Assembly (NCBI RefSeq): GCF_002934685.1
Contig: NZ_NKHL01000107.1
Span: forward strand, 80,238 to 144,237
DNA from: Pseudomonas bohemica
Lineage (GTDB): Bacteria; Pseudomonadota; Gammaproteobacteria; Pseudomonadales; Pseudomonadaceae
Direction of reading: 5' to 3'
DNA length: 64,000 nt
The position numbers and the translations under genes are program-made. Of the stretch, positions 45,710 to 56,969 are shown piece by piece. Numbering within the stretch: the stretch's first letter is position 1; each line of letters opens with the position of its first letter. The notes beneath the pieces were generated by a model that was given only the letters and a program-made list of their open reading frames with translations, was not told the DNA's origin and ran no database searches.

Positions 45710-46015
45710 TTACCAGCTGGCTTTAACCAGACCTGGTACGTCACCACGCATGGCAGCTTCACGCAGCTTGTTACGGCCAAGGCCGAACTTGCGGTAAACG
45801 CCGTGCGGACGACCAGTCAGGCGGCAACGGTTACGCATGCGCGAGGCACTGGCGTCACGTGGTTGCTTTTGCAGGGCAACTGTCGCTTCCCAACGTGCTT
45901 CCGGACTTGCGTTCAGATCCACGATGATTGCTTTCAGTGCTGCACGCTTGGTGGCGTACTTGGCAACGGTAAGCTGACGCTTCAGCTCACGGTTTTTCAT
46001 GCTCTTCTTGGCCAT
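45710..46015 (-). CDS. rpsN: 30S ribosomal protein S14
   Basis: 101 residues from ATG 46015 ([20 protein letters not shown]). This is the longer zinc-free form; the CxxC...CxxC ribbon of the short type is absent. It includes [20 protein letters not shown]. It lies 13 bp after rplE. Confidence 0.98.
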
Positions 46016-46028
46016 GGTCCTACTCCAG

Positions 46029-46568
46029 TCAGTTGCGGAACGGGAACTTGAAAGCACGCAACAATGCGCGACCTTCTTCGTCCGTACGAGCAGTGGTGGT
46101 CAGGGTAATGTCCAGACCGCGCAGGGCATCGATCTTGTCGTAATCGATTTCCGGGAAGATGATCTGCTCTTTTACACCCATGCTGTAGTTGCCACGACCA
46201 TCAAAGGACTTGGCATTCAGGCCGCGGAAGTCGCGAACCCGAGGCAGGGAGATCGACAGCAGACGATCCAGGAACTCGTACATACGCTCACGGCGCAGAG
46301 TCACTTTGACGCCGATCGGCCAACCTTCACGGACTTTGAAGCCAGCGATGGACTTGCGAGCGTAGGTCACGACGACTTTCTGGCCGGTGATCTTTTCAAG
46401 GTCAGCAACAGCATGCTCAATGACTTTCTTGTCACCGATCGCTTCGCCCAGACCCATGTTCAGGGTGATCTTTGTTACGCGTGGAACTTCCATCACGTTC
46501 GACAGCTTAAGTTCTTCCTTAAGCTTCGGTGCGATTTCCTTCCAGTAAATCTCTTTCAGTCGTGCCAT
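46029..46568 (-). CDS. rplE: 50S ribosomal protein L5
   Basis: 179 residues: [39 protein letters not shown] and the end [17 protein letters not shown]. Binds 5S rRNA and touches the P-site tRNA. Follows rplX by 20 bp. Confidence 0.99.
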
Positions 46569-46588
46569 GGTCTTCTACCTAGCAGTGT

Positions 46589-46903
46589 TCAAGCATCAAC
46601 CGCTTTTTGGGTCGACTTGAAGACACGAATTTTTTTGCCGTCTTCAACTTTGAAACCAACGCGGTCAGCCTTGTTGGTTGCGCCGTTGAAAATGGCGACG
46701 TTGGAAGCGTGCAGTGGCGCTTCTTTCTCGACGATACCGCCCTGTACGCCCGACATCGGGTTAGGCTTGGTATGACGCTTCACCAGGTTGATCCCACCGA
46801 CAACCAGACGGTCGTCAGCGAGAACCTTGAGCACCTTACCGCGCTTACCTTTGTCTTTGCCGGCGATCACGATGATCTCGTCGTCACGACGAATCTTTTG
46901 CAT
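46589..46903 (-). CDS. rplX: 50S ribosomal protein L24
   Basis: 104 residues with the KOW motif ([20 protein letters not shown]) and [17 protein letters not shown]. One of the two initiators of 50S assembly. Located 11 bp after rplN. Confidence 0.98.
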   Translation of the reverse strand: MQKIRRDDEIIVIAGKDKGKRGKVLKVLADDRLVVGGINLVKRHTKPNPMSGVQGGIVEKEAPLHASNVAIFNGATNKADRVGFKVEDGKKIRVFKSTQKAVDA

Positions 46904-46914
46904 GTCGGATCTCC

Positions 46915-47283
46915 TTACAGCACTTCTGGGGCGAGCGAGACGATCTTCATGAACTTCTCAGAGCGAAGTTCACGGGTCACTGGCCCAAAGATACGGGTGC
47001 CGATCGGCTCTTGCTTGTTGTTCAACAGAACAGCAGCGTTGCCATCGAAGCGGATGATGGAGCCGTCTGCACGACGAACACCGTGGCGAGTGCGGACTAC
47101 TACTGCAGTCATCACTTGGCCTTTCTTCACCTTGCCGCGAGGAATTGCTTCCTTGACGGTTACTTTGATGATGTCACCGATACCAGCGTAACGACGATGA
47201 GAGCCACCAAGCACCTTGATGCACATAACGCGGCGTGCGCCGCTGTTATCGGCCACATCGAGCATGGATTGAGTCTGAATCAT
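46915..47283 (-). CDS. rplN: 50S ribosomal protein L14
   Basis: 122 residues: [38 protein letters not shown] and the end REKFM-like [18 protein letters not shown]. First gene of the classical spc group. Only 23 bp separate it from rpsQ, so transcription probably runs through from S10. Confidence 0.98.
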   Translation of the reverse strand: MIQTQSMLDVADNSGARRVMCIKVLGGSHRRYAGIGDIIKVTVKEAIPRGKVKKGQVMTAVVVRTRHGVRRADGSIIRFDGNAAVLLNNKQEPIGTRIFGPVTRELRSEKFMKIVSLAPEVL

Positions 47284-47306
47284 ATAATTTCTCCGACCCC
47301 TAGCCC

Positions 47307-47573
47307 TTAGACTTCCACAGCGCGTTCGAGAACATCAACCAGCGCCCAAGATTTGGTCTTGGCCATCGGACGAGTTTCACGAATAGTGACTTTGTCGCCG
47401 ATGTGGCATTGATTGGTTTCGTCGTGCGCGTGCAGCTTAGTCGAACGCTTAACGTATTTACCGTAGATAGGGTGCTTTACGCGACGCTCGATCAGTACGG
47501 TGATGGTCTTGTCCATCTTGTCGCTGACGACACGGCCAGTCAGCGTACGGACGGTTTTTTCGGCTTCAGCCAT
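47307..47573 (-). CDS. rpsQ: 30S ribosomal protein S17
   Basis: 88 residues with OB-fold signatures: [39 protein letters not shown], and [20 protein letters not shown]. Primary 16S binder, last gene of the classical S10 group. Confidence 0.98.
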   Translation of the reverse strand: MAEAEKTVRTLTGRVVSDKMDKTITVLIERRVKHPIYGKYVKRSTKLHAHDETNQCHIGDKVTIRETRPMAKTKSWALVDVLERAVEV

Positions 47574-47575
47574 GA

Positions 47576-47767
47576 TTACTTACCTGCCTGCTGGTTGAGC
47601 ACAGTCTTCACGCGAGCGATGTCACGCTTAACTTGCGAGAGCAGGTGAGACTGCCCCAACTGGCCAGTTGCTTTCTGCATACGCAGATTGAACTGGTCGC
47701 GCAGCAAGCCGAGCAGTTGCTCGTTCAGTTGCTGTGCTGATTTTTCACGAAGTTCATTCGCTTTCAT
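47576..47767 (-). CDS. rpmC: 50S ribosomal protein L29
   Basis: 63 residues: [20 protein letters not shown], then [14 protein letters not shown] and [13 protein letters not shown] two-helix protein near the tunnel exit that contacts SRP and trigger factor. ATG 47767 overlaps the rplP stop by one base; a GTG one codon earlier also fits. Confidence 0.97.
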
Positions 47768-48180
47768 CACATCACCGTCCGCTTAACAAAGGAGGTGGCG
47801 AGCGGCAGCTTTGCAGCAGCCAGGGCGAAAGCCTCACGCGCCAACTCTTCGGAAACACCCTCGATTTCATACAGGACTTTACCTGGCTGAATCTGGGCAA
47901 CCCAGTATTCGACGTTACCCTTACCTTTACCCATCCGAACTTCGAGTGGTTTTTTGGAAATAGGCTTGTCCGGGAATACACGGATCCAGATCTTGCCGCC
48001 ACGTTTTACGTGACGGGTCAGAGCACGACGCGCTGACTCGATCTGACGAGCGGTGAGACGACCACGAGCAACAGACTTCAGCGCATATTCGCCGAAGCTG
48101 ACTTTGCTACCGCGCAGTGCCAGACCACGGTTGTGGCCGGTCATCTGCTTGCGGAACTTCGTACGCTTTGGTTGCAACAT
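47767..48180 (-). CDS. rplP: 50S ribosomal protein L16
   Basis: 137 residues: [62 protein letters not shown]. Organises the A-site region of the 50S. Overlaps rpmC by one base. Confidence 0.99.
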
Positions 48181-48192
48181 TTGGCGTACCCC

Positions 48193-48879
48193 TTACTTGG
48201 CAGCTTTTTTACGAGGCGCTGGTGCTTGAGGTTTCAGCTCTTCCTGGCGACCACCAATTACTTCGCCTTTGAAGATCCAAACCTTGACACCGATCACACC
48301 GTAAGTGGTGTGAGCTTCGTAGGTGGCATAGTCGATATCGGCACGCAGGGTGTGCAGTGGCACACGACCTTCGCGATACCATTCAGTACGTGCGATTTCA
48401 GCACCGCCGAGACGACCGCTCACTTGGATTTTGATGCCTTTGGCACCAATGCGCATGGCGTTCTGTACGGCGCGTTTCATGGCGCGACGGAACATCACAC
48501 GACGCTCCAGCTGCTGAGCTACGCTCTGAGCAACCAGCATACCGTCAAGTTCCGGCTTGCGGATCTCTTCGATATTGATGTGCACAGGCACACCCATTTG
48601 CTTGGTCAGGTCCTGACGCAGTTTCTCAACATCTTCACCTTTCTTCCCGATAACGATACCTGGACGAGCGGTGTGGATGGTGATGCGTGCAGTTTGAGCC
48701 GGACGATGGATATCGATACGGCTAACGGACGCGCTTTTTAGTTTGTCTTGGAGATACTCACGCACCTTCAGATCTGCGAGCAAATAGTCCGCATAAGTCC
48801 GACCGTCTGCGTACCAGACGGAGGTGTGCTCCTTGACGATTCCCAGGCGAATGCCAATGGGATGTACTTTCTGACCCAT
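48193..48879 (-). CDS. rpsC: 30S ribosomal protein S3
   Basis: 228 residues from ATG 48879 ([20 protein letters not shown]). The 28 codons upstream in frame lie over rplV and are discarded. The KH domain has [21 protein letters not shown]; the C-terminal domain ends with a Lys/Pro-rich tail. Part of the mRNA entry helicase. Confidence 0.98.
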   Translation of the reverse strand: MGQKVHPIGIRLGIVKEHTSVWYADGRTYADYLLADLKVREYLQDKLKSASVSRIDIHRPAQTARITIHTARPGIVIGKKGEDVEKLRQDLTKQMGVPVHINIEEIRKPELDGMLVAQSVAQQLERRVMFRRAMKRAVQNAMRIGAKGIKIQVSGRLGGAEIARTEWYREGRVPLHTLRADIDYATYEAHTTYGVIGVKVWIFKGEVIGGRQEELKPQAPAPRKKAAK

Positions 48880-48892
48880 CTCTTCGACTCCG

Positions 48893-49225
48893 TTACTTGT
48901 CAGCAACCTTGACAGTGATATGGCAAGACCGCTTGACGATGCGATCAGCACGGCCTTTGGCACGTGGCATGATGCGCTTCAGCGAACGCCCTTCGTTGAC
49001 GAAAACGGTGGAGACCTTAAGGTCATCAACGTCTGCGCCTTCGTTATGCTCGGCGTTGGCTACGGCCGACTCCAGCACTTTCTTCATGATCTCGGCGGCT
49101 TTCTTACTGCTGAAAGCCAACAGGTTGAGCGCTTCGCCCACCTTCTTCCCGCGGATCTGGTCGGCGACCAAGCGGGCTTTCTGGGCGGAGATTCGAGCGC
49201 CCGACAACTTAGCGGCTACTTCCAT
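48893..49225 (-). CDS. rplV: 50S ribosomal protein L22
   Basis: 110 residues: [20 protein letters not shown] and the tunnel-lining loop near [21 protein letters not shown] site of macrolide resistance mutations; no deletion is seen in the loop. Confidence 0.99.
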
Positions 49226-49238
49226 CGTTCCTTACCCC

Positions 49239-49514
49239 TTAACGCTTGGCTTTCTTGTCTGCCACGTGCCCACGATAAGTGCGGGTACCGGCAAACTCGC
49301 CCAGTTTGTGGCCGACCATGTCTTCGTTCACGAGAACAGGAACATGCTGACGACCGTTATGCACAGCAATGGTCAGACCGACCATTTGCGGCAGGATCAT
49401 GGAACGACGCGACCAGGTTTTAACTGGTTTGCGATCGTTCTTTTCCGCCGCCACTTCGATCTTCTTCAGTAGGTGAAGATCAATAAAAGGACCTTTTTTC
49501 AGAGAACGTGGCAC
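49239..49514 (-). CDS. rpsS: 30S ribosomal protein S19
   Basis: 91 residues: [20 protein letters not shown], then [20 protein letters not shown] and the basic tail. It lies between rplB and rplV in the S10 group. Confidence 0.99.
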   Translation of the reverse strand: MPRSLKKGPFIDLHLLKKIEVAAEKNDRKPVKTWSRRSMILPQMVGLTIAVHNGRQHVPVLVNEDMVGHKLGEFAGTRTYRGHVADKKAKR

Positions 49515-49530
49515 TGTCGTATCCCTCTAT

Positions 49531-50355
49531 TTACTTGCGACGACGGACGATCATTTTGTCGGTACGCTTATTACCACGAGTCTTCGCGCCCTTAGTCGGG
49601 AAGCCCCACGGCGATACCGGATGACGACCACCAGAGGTACGACCTTCACCACCACCATGTGGGTGGTCAACCGGGTTCATGGCAACACCACGAACGGTTG
49701 GGCGAACGCCACGCCAGCGCTTGGCACCAGCTTTACCCAGCGAACGAAGGCTGTGCTCGGAGTTCGAAACTTCACCCAAAGTTGCACGGCATTCGGACAG
49801 GACTTTACGCATTTCACCGGAGCGAAGACGCAGAGTCACGTAGACACCTTCACGAGCGACCAGCTGAGCCGAAGCACCAGCGGAACGAGCGATCTGAGCA
49901 CCTTTACCAGGCTTCAGCTCAATACCGTGAACGGTGCTACCAACTGGAATGTTGCGCAGTTGCAGAGCGTTACCCGGTTTGATTGGAGCCAACGCACCTG
50001 CAATCAGCTGGTCGCCAGCACTCACACCCTTCGGTGCGATGATGTAACGACGCTCGCCATCTGCATACAGAAGCAGTGCGATGTGAGCAGTACGGTTTGG
50101 ATCGTATTCGATACGCTCGACGGTGGCAGCGATGCCATCCTTGTCGTTGCGACGGAAGTCGACCAGACGGTAATGCTGCTTATGACCACCACCAACGTGA
50201 CGAGTGGTAATGCGGCCATTATTGTTACGACCACCAGACTTCGATTTTTTCTCGAGCAGCGGTGCGTGAGGAGCGCCTTTATGCAGCTCCTGGTTGACCA
50301 CCTTGACCACAAAACGGCGGCCAGGGGAAGTCGGTTTGCATTTAACGATTGCCAT
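49531..50355 (-). CDS. rplB: 50S ribosomal protein L2
   Basis: 274 residues: [40 protein letters not shown], and the peptidyl-transferase-adjacent region [20 protein letters not shown] with the essential histidine. Highly conserved 23S binder required for subunit association. Confidence 0.99.
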   Translation of the reverse strand: MAIVKCKPTSPGRRFVVKVVNQELHKGAPHAPLLEKKSKSGGRNNNGRITTRHVGGGHKQHYRLVDFRRNDKDGIAATVERIEYDPNRTAHIALLLYADGERRYIIAPKGVSAGDQLIAGALAPIKPGNALQLRNIPVGSTVHGIELKPGKGAQIARSAGASAQLVAREGVYVTLRLRSGEMRKVLSECRATLGEVSNSEHSLRSLGKAGAKRWRGVRPTVRGVAMNPVDHPHGGGEGRTSGGRHPVSPWGFPTKGAKTRGNKRTDKMIVRRRK

Positions 50356-50369
50356 GATGCACCCCTTCC

Positions 50370-50669
50370 TTACTCAGCACTGCTGCTGAAATCGAGATCT
50401 TGGCCTGGTTGAAGGGAGATAACCGCCTTCTTCCAGTCATTACGCTTGCCCAGACCGCGAGCAGTGCGTTTGGTCTTACCCAGAACGTTCAGGGTAGTCA
50501 CACGCTCTACTTTCACGCTGAACAGGCTTTCGACGGCCTTCTTGATTTCCAGCTTGGTTGCATCAGTAGCAACCTTGAAAACGAACTGACCTTTTTTGTC
50601 TGCCAGAACCGTAGCCTTTTCGGAAACGTGCGGGCCAAGCAGAACTTTAAATACGCGTTCCTGGTTCAT
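50370..50669 (-). CDS. rplW: 50S ribosomal protein L23
   Basis: 99 residues: [40 protein letters not shown]. The docking site for trigger factor and SRP at the tunnel exit. Its start overlaps the rplD end by 4 bp. Confidence 0.98.
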   Translation of the reverse strand: MNQERVFKVLLGPHVSEKATVLADKKGQFVFKVATDATKLEIKKAVESLFSVKVERVTTLNVLGKTKRTARGLGKRNDWKKAVISLQPGQDLDFSSSAE

Positions 50670-51268
50670 CCCAGCAGCTCCTCGAATTTCTTCACGGCCG
50701 ACACAGTGATCAACACTTTGTCGTATGCGATCAGACTAACTGGATCGGAACCTTGCACGTCACGTACATCAACGTGGGGCAGGTTACGAGCAGCCAGGTA
50801 CAGGTTCTGATCAACAGCGTCCGACACGATCAAAACGTCGGTCAGGCTCATGTCGTTCAGCTTGCCCAGCAGATCTTTGGTTTTAGGAGTTTCAACAGCG
50901 AAATCCTGAACCACGACCAGACGATCAGTACGAACCAGCTCAGCAAGGATGGAGCGCAGAGCAGCGCGATACATCTTCTTGTTGAGCTTCTGAGTGTGGT
51001 CCTGAGGACGTGCCGCGAAAGTGGTACCGCCGCCACGCCAGATTGGGCTACGGATAGTACCGGCACGAGCGCGGCCAGTACCCTTCTGACGCCATGGGCG
51101 CTTGCCGCCACCGGAAACGTCGGAACGGGTCTTTTGCTGCTTGCTACCTTGACGGCCGCCAGCCATATAGGCCACGACTGCTTGGTGAACCAGCGTCTCG
51201 TTGAACTCGCCGCCAAATGTCAGTTCGGAAACTTCGATCGCTTGAGCGTCATTTACATTTAATTGCAT
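50666..51268 (-). CDS. rplD: 50S ribosomal protein L4
   Basis: 200 residues with the tunnel loop [19 protein letters not shown]. In E. coli L4 represses the S10 operon through its long leader; here the S10 leader is only about 55 nt, so that mechanism is doubtful. Confidence 0.99.
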   Translation of the reverse strand: MQLNVNDAQAIEVSELTFGGEFNETLVHQAVVAYMAGGRQGSKQQKTRSDVSGGGKRPWRQKGTGRARAGTIRSPIWRGGGTTFAARPQDHTQKLNKKMYRAALRSILAELVRTDRLVVVQDFAVETPKTKDLLGKLNDMSLTDVLIVSDAVDQNLYLAARNLPHVDVRDVQGSDPVSLIAYDKVLITVSAVKKFEELLG

Positions 51269-51280
51269 GTCAGCTTCCCC

Positions 51281-51916
51281 TTAACCGCGAGCCTTGGCTG
51301 CTGGACGTACAACCACGTTGCCGCCAGTAGCGCCAGGAACAGCGCCCTTGACCAACAACAGATTGCGTTCAGCGTCCACGCGCACTACTTCCAGGGACTG
51401 CACGGTCACGCGCTCAGCGCCCATATGACCGGACATTTTTTTGCCCTTGAATACACGACCAGGAGTCTGGCACTGGCCGATAGAGCCCGGGACGCGGTGG
51501 GAAACGGAGTTACCGTGGGTGTTATCTTGACCGCGGAAATTCCAGCGCTTGATGGTACCGGCAAAGCCTTTACCTTTCGACTGACCGGTAACGTCTACCA
51601 GTTGGCCAGCTGCGAAGATTTCTGCATTGATCAGATCGCCAGCCTGGTACTCGCCTTCTTCAAGACGGAATTCCAGAACGGTACGACCAGCGGCAACGTT
51701 CGCTTTAGCGAAGTGACCTGCTTGAGCAGCAGTCACGCGCGAAGCACGACGCTCACCGACAGTGACTTGCACTGCACGATAGCCATCGCTTTCTTCGGTT
51801 TTGAACTGGGTGACGCGATTCGGCTCGATCTCGATGACCGTGACCGGAATGGAGACACCTTCTTCGGTGAAAATACGGGTCATACCGCATTTACGACCGA
51901 CTACACCAATAGTCAT
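51281..51916 (-). CDS. rplC: 50S ribosomal protein L3
   Basis: 211 residues from ATG 51916 ([20 protein letters not shown]). The upstream in-frame ATG at 51949 gives residues unlike the family and is discarded. [20 protein letters not shown] contains the loop reaching the peptidyl-transferase centre, and its Gln is the PrmB methylation target. Confidence 0.98.
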   Translation of the reverse strand: MTIGVVGRKCGMTRIFTEEGVSIPVTVIEIEPNRVTQFKTEESDGYRAVQVTVGERRASRVTAAQAGHFAKANVAAGRTVLEFRLEEGEYQAGDLINAEIFAAGQLVDVTGQSKGKGFAGTIKRWNFRGQDNTHGNSVSHRVPGSIGQCQTPGRVFKGKKMSGHMGAERVTVQSLEVVRVDAERNLLLVKGAVPGATGGNVVVRPAAKARG

Positions 51917-51997
51917 GTTGTAAACCTCATGAGTGTACGGGGCTTTCACCCGCTATGGCCGCCCATTTCAGAGCGTTACACGACCAAGACCCAAGTC

Positions 51998-52309
51998 TTA
52001 GCCGAGGCTGATCTGCACTTCCACACCTGCCGCAAGATCAAGCTTCATAAGTGCGTCAACGGTTTTATCCGTTGGCTGGACGATGTCCAGAACGCGCTTA
52101 TGAGTACGGATCTCGTACTGGTCGCGCGCGTCTTTGTTGACGTGCGGGGAGACCAGAACGGTGAACCGCTCTTTACGGGTAGGCAGTGGAATTGGACCAC
52201 GCACTTGAGCACCAGTACGTTTCGCGGTTTCCACGATTTCCTGGGTGGATTGGTCGATCAGGCGATGGTCGAATGCCTTCAACCTGATACGGATTTGCTG
52301 ATTTTGCAT
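51998..52309 (-). CDS. rpsJ: 30S ribosomal protein S10 (NusE)
   Basis: 103 residues: [40 protein letters not shown]. Besides its 30S role it is NusE, partner of NusB (encoded at 11253-11753) in antitermination. First gene of the S10 operon, 61 bp downstream of a strong promoter. An 81-bp gap separates it from rplC. Confidence 0.99.
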
Positions 52310-52370
52310 TGGATTTCAGACTCCAGGCTACTTCCCACCGAGCGCAATACGCCCGTTAAAAGGAGGCGCA

Positions 52371-52399
52371 ATTCTATAGACGAGCTAACAGGGTGTCAA
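52371..52399 (-). promoter_or_regulatory. S10-operon promoter upstream of rpsJ
   Basis: Minus strand TTGACA (52399-52394, a perfect -35), 17 bp, TAGAAT (52376-52371). It lies directly behind the tuf terminator and about 62 bp ahead of the rpsJ start. Confidence 0.88.
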
Positions 52400-52404
52400 C
52401 CCAA

Positions 52405-52431
52405 TAAAAAAAGCCCCCGCAAGCGGAGGCT
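52405..52431 (-). terminator. Rho-independent terminator of the str operon (after tuf)
   Basis: Hairpin GCCTCCGC / GCGGGGGC (one mismatch) on the minus strand followed by TTTTTTATT. It lies 18 bp beyond the tuf stop and just before the S10 promoter. Confidence 0.85.
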
Positions 52432-52448
52432 TTTTCTTAAATCAACGC

Positions 52449-53642
52449 TTAGGCGATGATTTTGGCTACGACGCCAGCGCCGACGGTACGACCGCCTTCA
52501 CGGATAGCGAAACGCAGACCATCTTCCATTGCGATTGGCTTGATCAGTGTGACGGAAACTTTAACGTTGTCACCTGGCATAACCATTTCAGTGCCTTCCG
52601 GCAGCTCGCAGCTACCAGTTACGTCGGTAGTACGGAAGTAGAACTGTGGACGGTAGCCTTTGAAGAACGGAGTGTGACGACCGCCTTCCTCCTTGCTCAG
52701 AACGTAGATTTCAGCTTCGAACTGAGTGTGAGGCTTAACGGTGCCTGGCTTAACCAGAACTTGACCACGCTCAACGTCATCACGCTTGGTACCACGCAGC
52801 AGAACGCCGCAGTTCTCGCCAGCACGACCTTCGTCCAGCAGCTTGCGGAACATTTCAACACCAGTGCAAGTAGTCTTGGTGGTGTCACGCAGCCCCACGA
52901 TCTCGACTTCTTCCTGGATTTTGATGATGCCACGCTCAACACGACCAGTCACAACAGTACCGCGACCCGAGATCGAGAATACGTCTTCGATTGGCATCAG
53001 GAATGGCTTATCGATAGCACGAACTGGTTCTGGGATATAGCTGTCCAGAGTTTCAACCAGTTTCTTAACGGCCGAGGTACCCATTTCGTTGTCGTCTTGG
53101 CCGTTCAGAGCCATCAGAGCCGAACCGATGATGATCGGAGTGTCGTCGCCTGGGAACTCGTAAGTGCTCAACAGGTCACGAACTTCCATCTCAACCAGTT
53201 CCAGCAGTTCAGCGTCGTCAACCATGTCAGCCTTGTTCAGGAAGACAACGATGTACGGAACGCCAACCTGACGGGACAGCAGGATGTGCTCACGGGTTTG
53301 CGGCATCGGGCCATCAGCGGCCGAGCAAACCAGAATCGCGCCATCCATCTGAGCAGCACCGGTGATCATGTTTTTTACGTAGTCGGCGTGACCTGGGCAG
53401 TCAACGTGCGCATAGTGGCGTACGGCCGAATCATATTCAACGTGAGCGGTGTTGATGGTGATACCACGGGCTTTTTCTTCTGGCGCGCTGTCGATTTTAT
53501 CGAAGTCGACCTTAGCCGAACCGAAAACTTCGGAGCAGACACGAGTCAGTGCTGCGGTCAGAGTGGTTTTACCGTGGTCAACGTGACCGATGGTGCCAAC
53601 GTTGACGTGCGGTTTGTTACGTTCAAATTTTTCTTTAGCCAC
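52449..53642 (-). CDS. tuf: Elongation factor Tu
   Basis: 397 residues. GTPase motifs: G1 GHVDHGKT (19-26), G3 DCPGH, G4 NKAD, G5 SAL. Domains 2 and 3 follow, ending [13 protein letters not shown]. It delivers aminoacyl-tRNA to the ribosome. Pseudomonas usually carries a second tuf copy near secE; that region is not in this window. Last gene of the str operon. Confidence 0.99.
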   Translation of the reverse strand: MAKEKFERNKPHVNVGTIGHVDHGKTTLTAALTRVCSEVFGSAKVDFDKIDSAPEEKARGITINTAHVEYDSAVRHYAHVDCPGHADYVKNMITGAAQMDGAILVCSAADGPMPQTREHILLSRQVGVPYIVVFLNKADMVDDAELLELVEMEVRDLLSTYEFPGDDTPIIIGSALMALNGQDDNEMGTSAVKKLVETLDSYIPEPVRAIDKPFLMPIEDVFSISGRGTVVTGRVERGIIKIQEEVEIVGLRDTTKTTCTGVEMFRKLLDEGRAGENCGVLLRGTKRDDVERGQVLVKPGTVKPHTQFEAEIYVLSKEEGGRHTPFFKGYRPQFYFRTTDVTGSCELPEGTEMVMPGDNVKVSVTLIKPIAMEDGLRFAIREGGRTVGAGVVAKIIA

Positions 53643-53673
53643 GACAAATAACTCCTAGCCTAAAGGCGCTGAA

Positions 53674-55779
53674 TCAGCCTTGTTTTTTGGTTACAGTGTC
53701 GACGATGTGCGACGGAGCTGTATTGTATTTTTTGAATTCCATAGAGTAGCTTGCGCGACCTTGGGACATGGAGCGAACGTCGGTCGCATAACCGAACATC
53801 TCGCCCAACGGAACCTCAGCGCGAATTACCTTGCCGGAAACCGTATCTTCCATACCCAGGATCATGCCGCGACGACGGTTAAGGTCGCCCATCACGTCAC
53901 CCATATAGTCTTCAGGCGTAACAACCTCTACCGCCATGATCGGCTCAAGCAGCTCACCACCGCCCTTCTGGGCCAGTTGCTTGGTCGCCATGGAAGCAGC
54001 CACCTTAAACGCCATCTCGTTCGAGTCGACGTCGTGGTAAGAACCATCAAACACGGTAGCCTTCAGGCCGATGAGCGGATAGCCGGCAACAACGCCGTTC
54101 TTCATCTGCTCTTCAATACCCTTCTGGATAGCCGGGATGTATTCCTTAGGAACCACACCACCCACCACTTCGTTCACGAATTGCAGACCTTCCTGACCTT
54201 CGTCAGCAGGTGCAAAACGGATCCAGCAATGACCGAACTGGCCACGACCGCCGGACTGACGAACGAACTTGCCTTCGATTTCACAGTTCTTCGTGATGCG
54301 CTCACGATACGAAACCTGAGGCTTACCGATGTTGGCTTCGACGTTGAACTCACGGCGCATCCGGTCAACCAGGATGTCCAGGTGCAACTCGCCCATGCCC
54401 GAGATGATCGTTTGACCAGTCTCTTCATCAGTTTTGACGCGGAAAGACGGGTCTTCCTGAGCAAGCTTGCCCAGTGCAATACCCATTTTTTCCTGGTCAT
54501 CTTTGGTTTTTGGCTCAACGGCAACCGAAATTACCGGCTCCGGGAAGTCCATACGAACCAGAATGATTGGCTTGTCAGCGCTGCACAAGGTTTCACCAGT
54601 AGTGACGTCCTTCATGCCAATCAAGGCCGCGATGTCACCAGCGCGTACTTCCTTGATTTCTTCACGGGCGTTAGCGTGCATTTGCACCATACGACCGACA
54701 CGCTCTTTCTTGCCCTTGACCGAGTTGATGACGCCGTCACCGGAGGCCAACACGCCCGAATAAACGCGGACGAAAGTCAAGGTGCCCACGAATGGGTCGG
54801 TCGCGATCTTGAACGCCAGAGCCGAGAACGGCTCGTTGTCGTCTGCGTGACGCTCCATCTGAACTTCCTCATCATCAGGATCGGAACCCTTGATGGCAGG
54901 AATGTCGGTTGGAGCCGGCAGATAGTCGATAACGGCGTCGAGAACCAGAGGAACACCCTTGTTCTTGAACGAAGAACCGCAAACAGCCAAGACGATCTCA
55001 CCAGCAATAGTACGCTGACGCAGAGCGGTCTTGATTTCCTCGTTGGTGAGCTCTTCACCCTCGAGATACTTGTTCATCAGCTCTTCACTGGCTTCAGCTG
55101 CAGCTTCAACCATGTTGCTGCGCCACTCATCAGCCAGTTCCTGCAACTCAGCAGGAATAGCTTCACGACGCGGAACCATACCTTTGTCGGCATCGTTCCA
55201 GTAAACCGCTTCCATGGTCATCAGATCGATCTGACCCTGGAAGTTGTCTTCAGCACCGATAGCCAACTGGATAGGTACAGGCGTATGACCCAGGCGCTGT
55301 TTGATCTGCGCGATTACGCGCAGGAAGTTGGCGCCGGCACGGTCCATCTTGTTCACGTAAACGATACGCGGTACGCCGTATTTGTTGGCTTGACGCCATA
55401 CGGTTTCCGACTGCGGCTCAACGCCCGAGGTACCGCAGAACACAACGACCGCGCCGTCGAGCACACGCAGGGAACGCTCAACTTCAATGGTGAAGTCTAC
55501 GTGGCCCGGGGTGTCAATAACGTTGAAGCGGTATTGGTCTTTGTGCTGCTTCTCGGAACCCTGCCAGAAGGCAGTAATAGCAGCAGAAGTAATGGTAATA
55601 CCACGCTCCTGCTCCTGAACCATCCAGTCGGTGGTCGCGGCGCCGTCATGCACCTCGCCCATCTTGTGGCTTTTGCCGGTGTAAAAAAGGACGCGCTCAG
55701 TGGTGGTGGTTTTACCAGCATCCACGTGAGCCACGATACCAATGTTACGGTAGCGGTTAATCGGTGTAGTACGAGCCAT
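53674..55779 (-). CDS. fusA: Elongation factor G
   Basis: 701 residues. The G domain has [15 protein letters not shown] (G1), DTPGHVDF (G3) and NKMDRAGA (G4). Domains II-V follow, including [13 protein letters not shown] and the domain IV loop region [13 protein letters not shown]. It drives translocation and, with RRF, ribosome recycling. It lies between rpsG and tuf with 30- and 31-bp gaps. Confidence 0.99.
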   Translation of the reverse strand: MARTTPINRYRNIGIVAHVDAGKTTTTERVLFYTGKSHKMGEVHDGAATTDWMVQEQERGITITSAAITAFWQGSEKQHKDQYRFNVIDTPGHVDFTIEVERSLRVLDGAVVVFCGTSGVEPQSETVWRQANKYGVPRIVYVNKMDRAGANFLRVIAQIKQRLGHTPVPIQLAIGAEDNFQGQIDLMTMEAVYWNDADKGMVPRREAIPAELQELADEWRSNMVEAAAEASEELMNKYLEGEELTNEEIKTALRQRTIAGEIVLAVCGSSFKNKGVPLVLDAVIDYLPAPTDIPAIKGSDPDDEEVQMERHADDNEPFSALAFKIATDPFVGTLTFVRVYSGVLASGDGVINSVKGKKERVGRMVQMHANAREEIKEVRAGDIAALIGMKDVTTGETLCSADKPIILVRMDFPEPVISVAVEPKTKDDQEKMGIALGKLAQEDPSFRVKTDEETGQTIISGMGELHLDILVDRMRREFNVEANIGKPQVSYRERITKNCEIEGKFVRQSGGRGQFGHCWIRFAPADEGQEGLQFVNEVVGGVVPKEYIPAIQKGIEEQMKNGVVAGYPLIGLKATVFDGSYHDVDSNEMAFKVAASMATKQLAQKGGGELLEPIMAVEVVTPEDYMGDVMGDLNRRRGMILGMEDTVSGKVIRAEVPLGEMFGYATDVRSMSQGRASYSMEFKKYNTAPSHIVDTVTKKQG

Positions 55780-55809
55780 AAAGCCCTCGCAAAATTAGTG
55801 ACGCTGAAA

Positions 55810-56292
<483 letters not shown>

Positions 56293-56395
56293 TCAAACGG
56301 TCTTCAGGTTCGCTCGGGACAGCGCATTAAATGCATCGCCCGACCTTACTCTTATCGACACAATAAAATTTATGAACGACTGCAAGACGACCGAA

Positions 56396-56767
56396 TTACT
56401 TCGGACGCTTGGTACCGTATTTCGAACGACCCTGGTTACGACCTTTAACACCGGAGGTATCCAACGAACCGCGAACGGTGTGGTAACGAACACCTGGCAA
56501 GTCTTTTACACGGCCGCCACGAATCAGGACGACGCTGTGCTCTTGCAGGTTGTGGCCTTCACCGCCGATGTACGAGGAAACCTCGAACCCGTTGGTCAGA
56601 CGCACGCGGCATACTTTACGCAGTGCCGAGTTAGGTTTTTTCGGCGTAGTAGTGTACACGCGAGTGCACACGCCACGACGTTGCGGGCAGTTCTGCAGCG
56701 CAGGCACGTCGGATTTCTCGACGATACGCTTACGCGGCTGACGTACCAGCTGGTTGATAGTTGCCAT
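56396..56767 (-). CDS. rpsL: 30S ribosomal protein S12
   Basis: 123 residues: [47 protein letters not shown]43 and K88, where streptomycin-resistance substitutions occur, are both wild type, and D89 (the methylthiolated residue) is present. First gene of the str operon with its own promoter. Confidence 0.99.
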
Positions 56768-56807
56768 CTACTAGCTCCACTGTTGTCTTGCGACGCTATT
56801 GTCTTAC

Positions 56808-56841
56808 AAGAAAAGCAAAATGGCAGGACATACGTCCCGCC
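56808..56841 (-). terminator. Hairpin in the rpsL leader (rpoBC terminator or str attenuator)
   Basis: On the minus strand GGCGGGAC (56841-56834), loop GTAT, GTCCTGCC (56829-56822; one G-U pair), then ATTTTGCTTTTC. It lies downstream of the str promoter and 41 bp upstream of rpsL, so it affects both rpoBC read-through and new str transcripts. Confidence 0.65.
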
Positions 56842-56858
56842 AGATTTAGGGGTACAAG

Positions 56859-56887
56859 AGTCTAAAGAGGATCCCGCCCCCAGTCAA
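56859..56887 (-). promoter_or_regulatory. str-operon promoter upstream of rpsL
   Basis: Minus strand TTGACT (56887-56882), 17 bp, TAGACT (56864-56859). The predicted start near 56852 gives a leader of about 85 nt containing the hairpin above. Confidence 0.8.
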
Positions 56888-56969
56888 GGCAAAGCCCCGA
56901 CCTCAATGCCCACCCGTTTACAGTAAATTGCCTGTCGGTTTAGGTGGACACAGATTCAGGGCCCTACTC

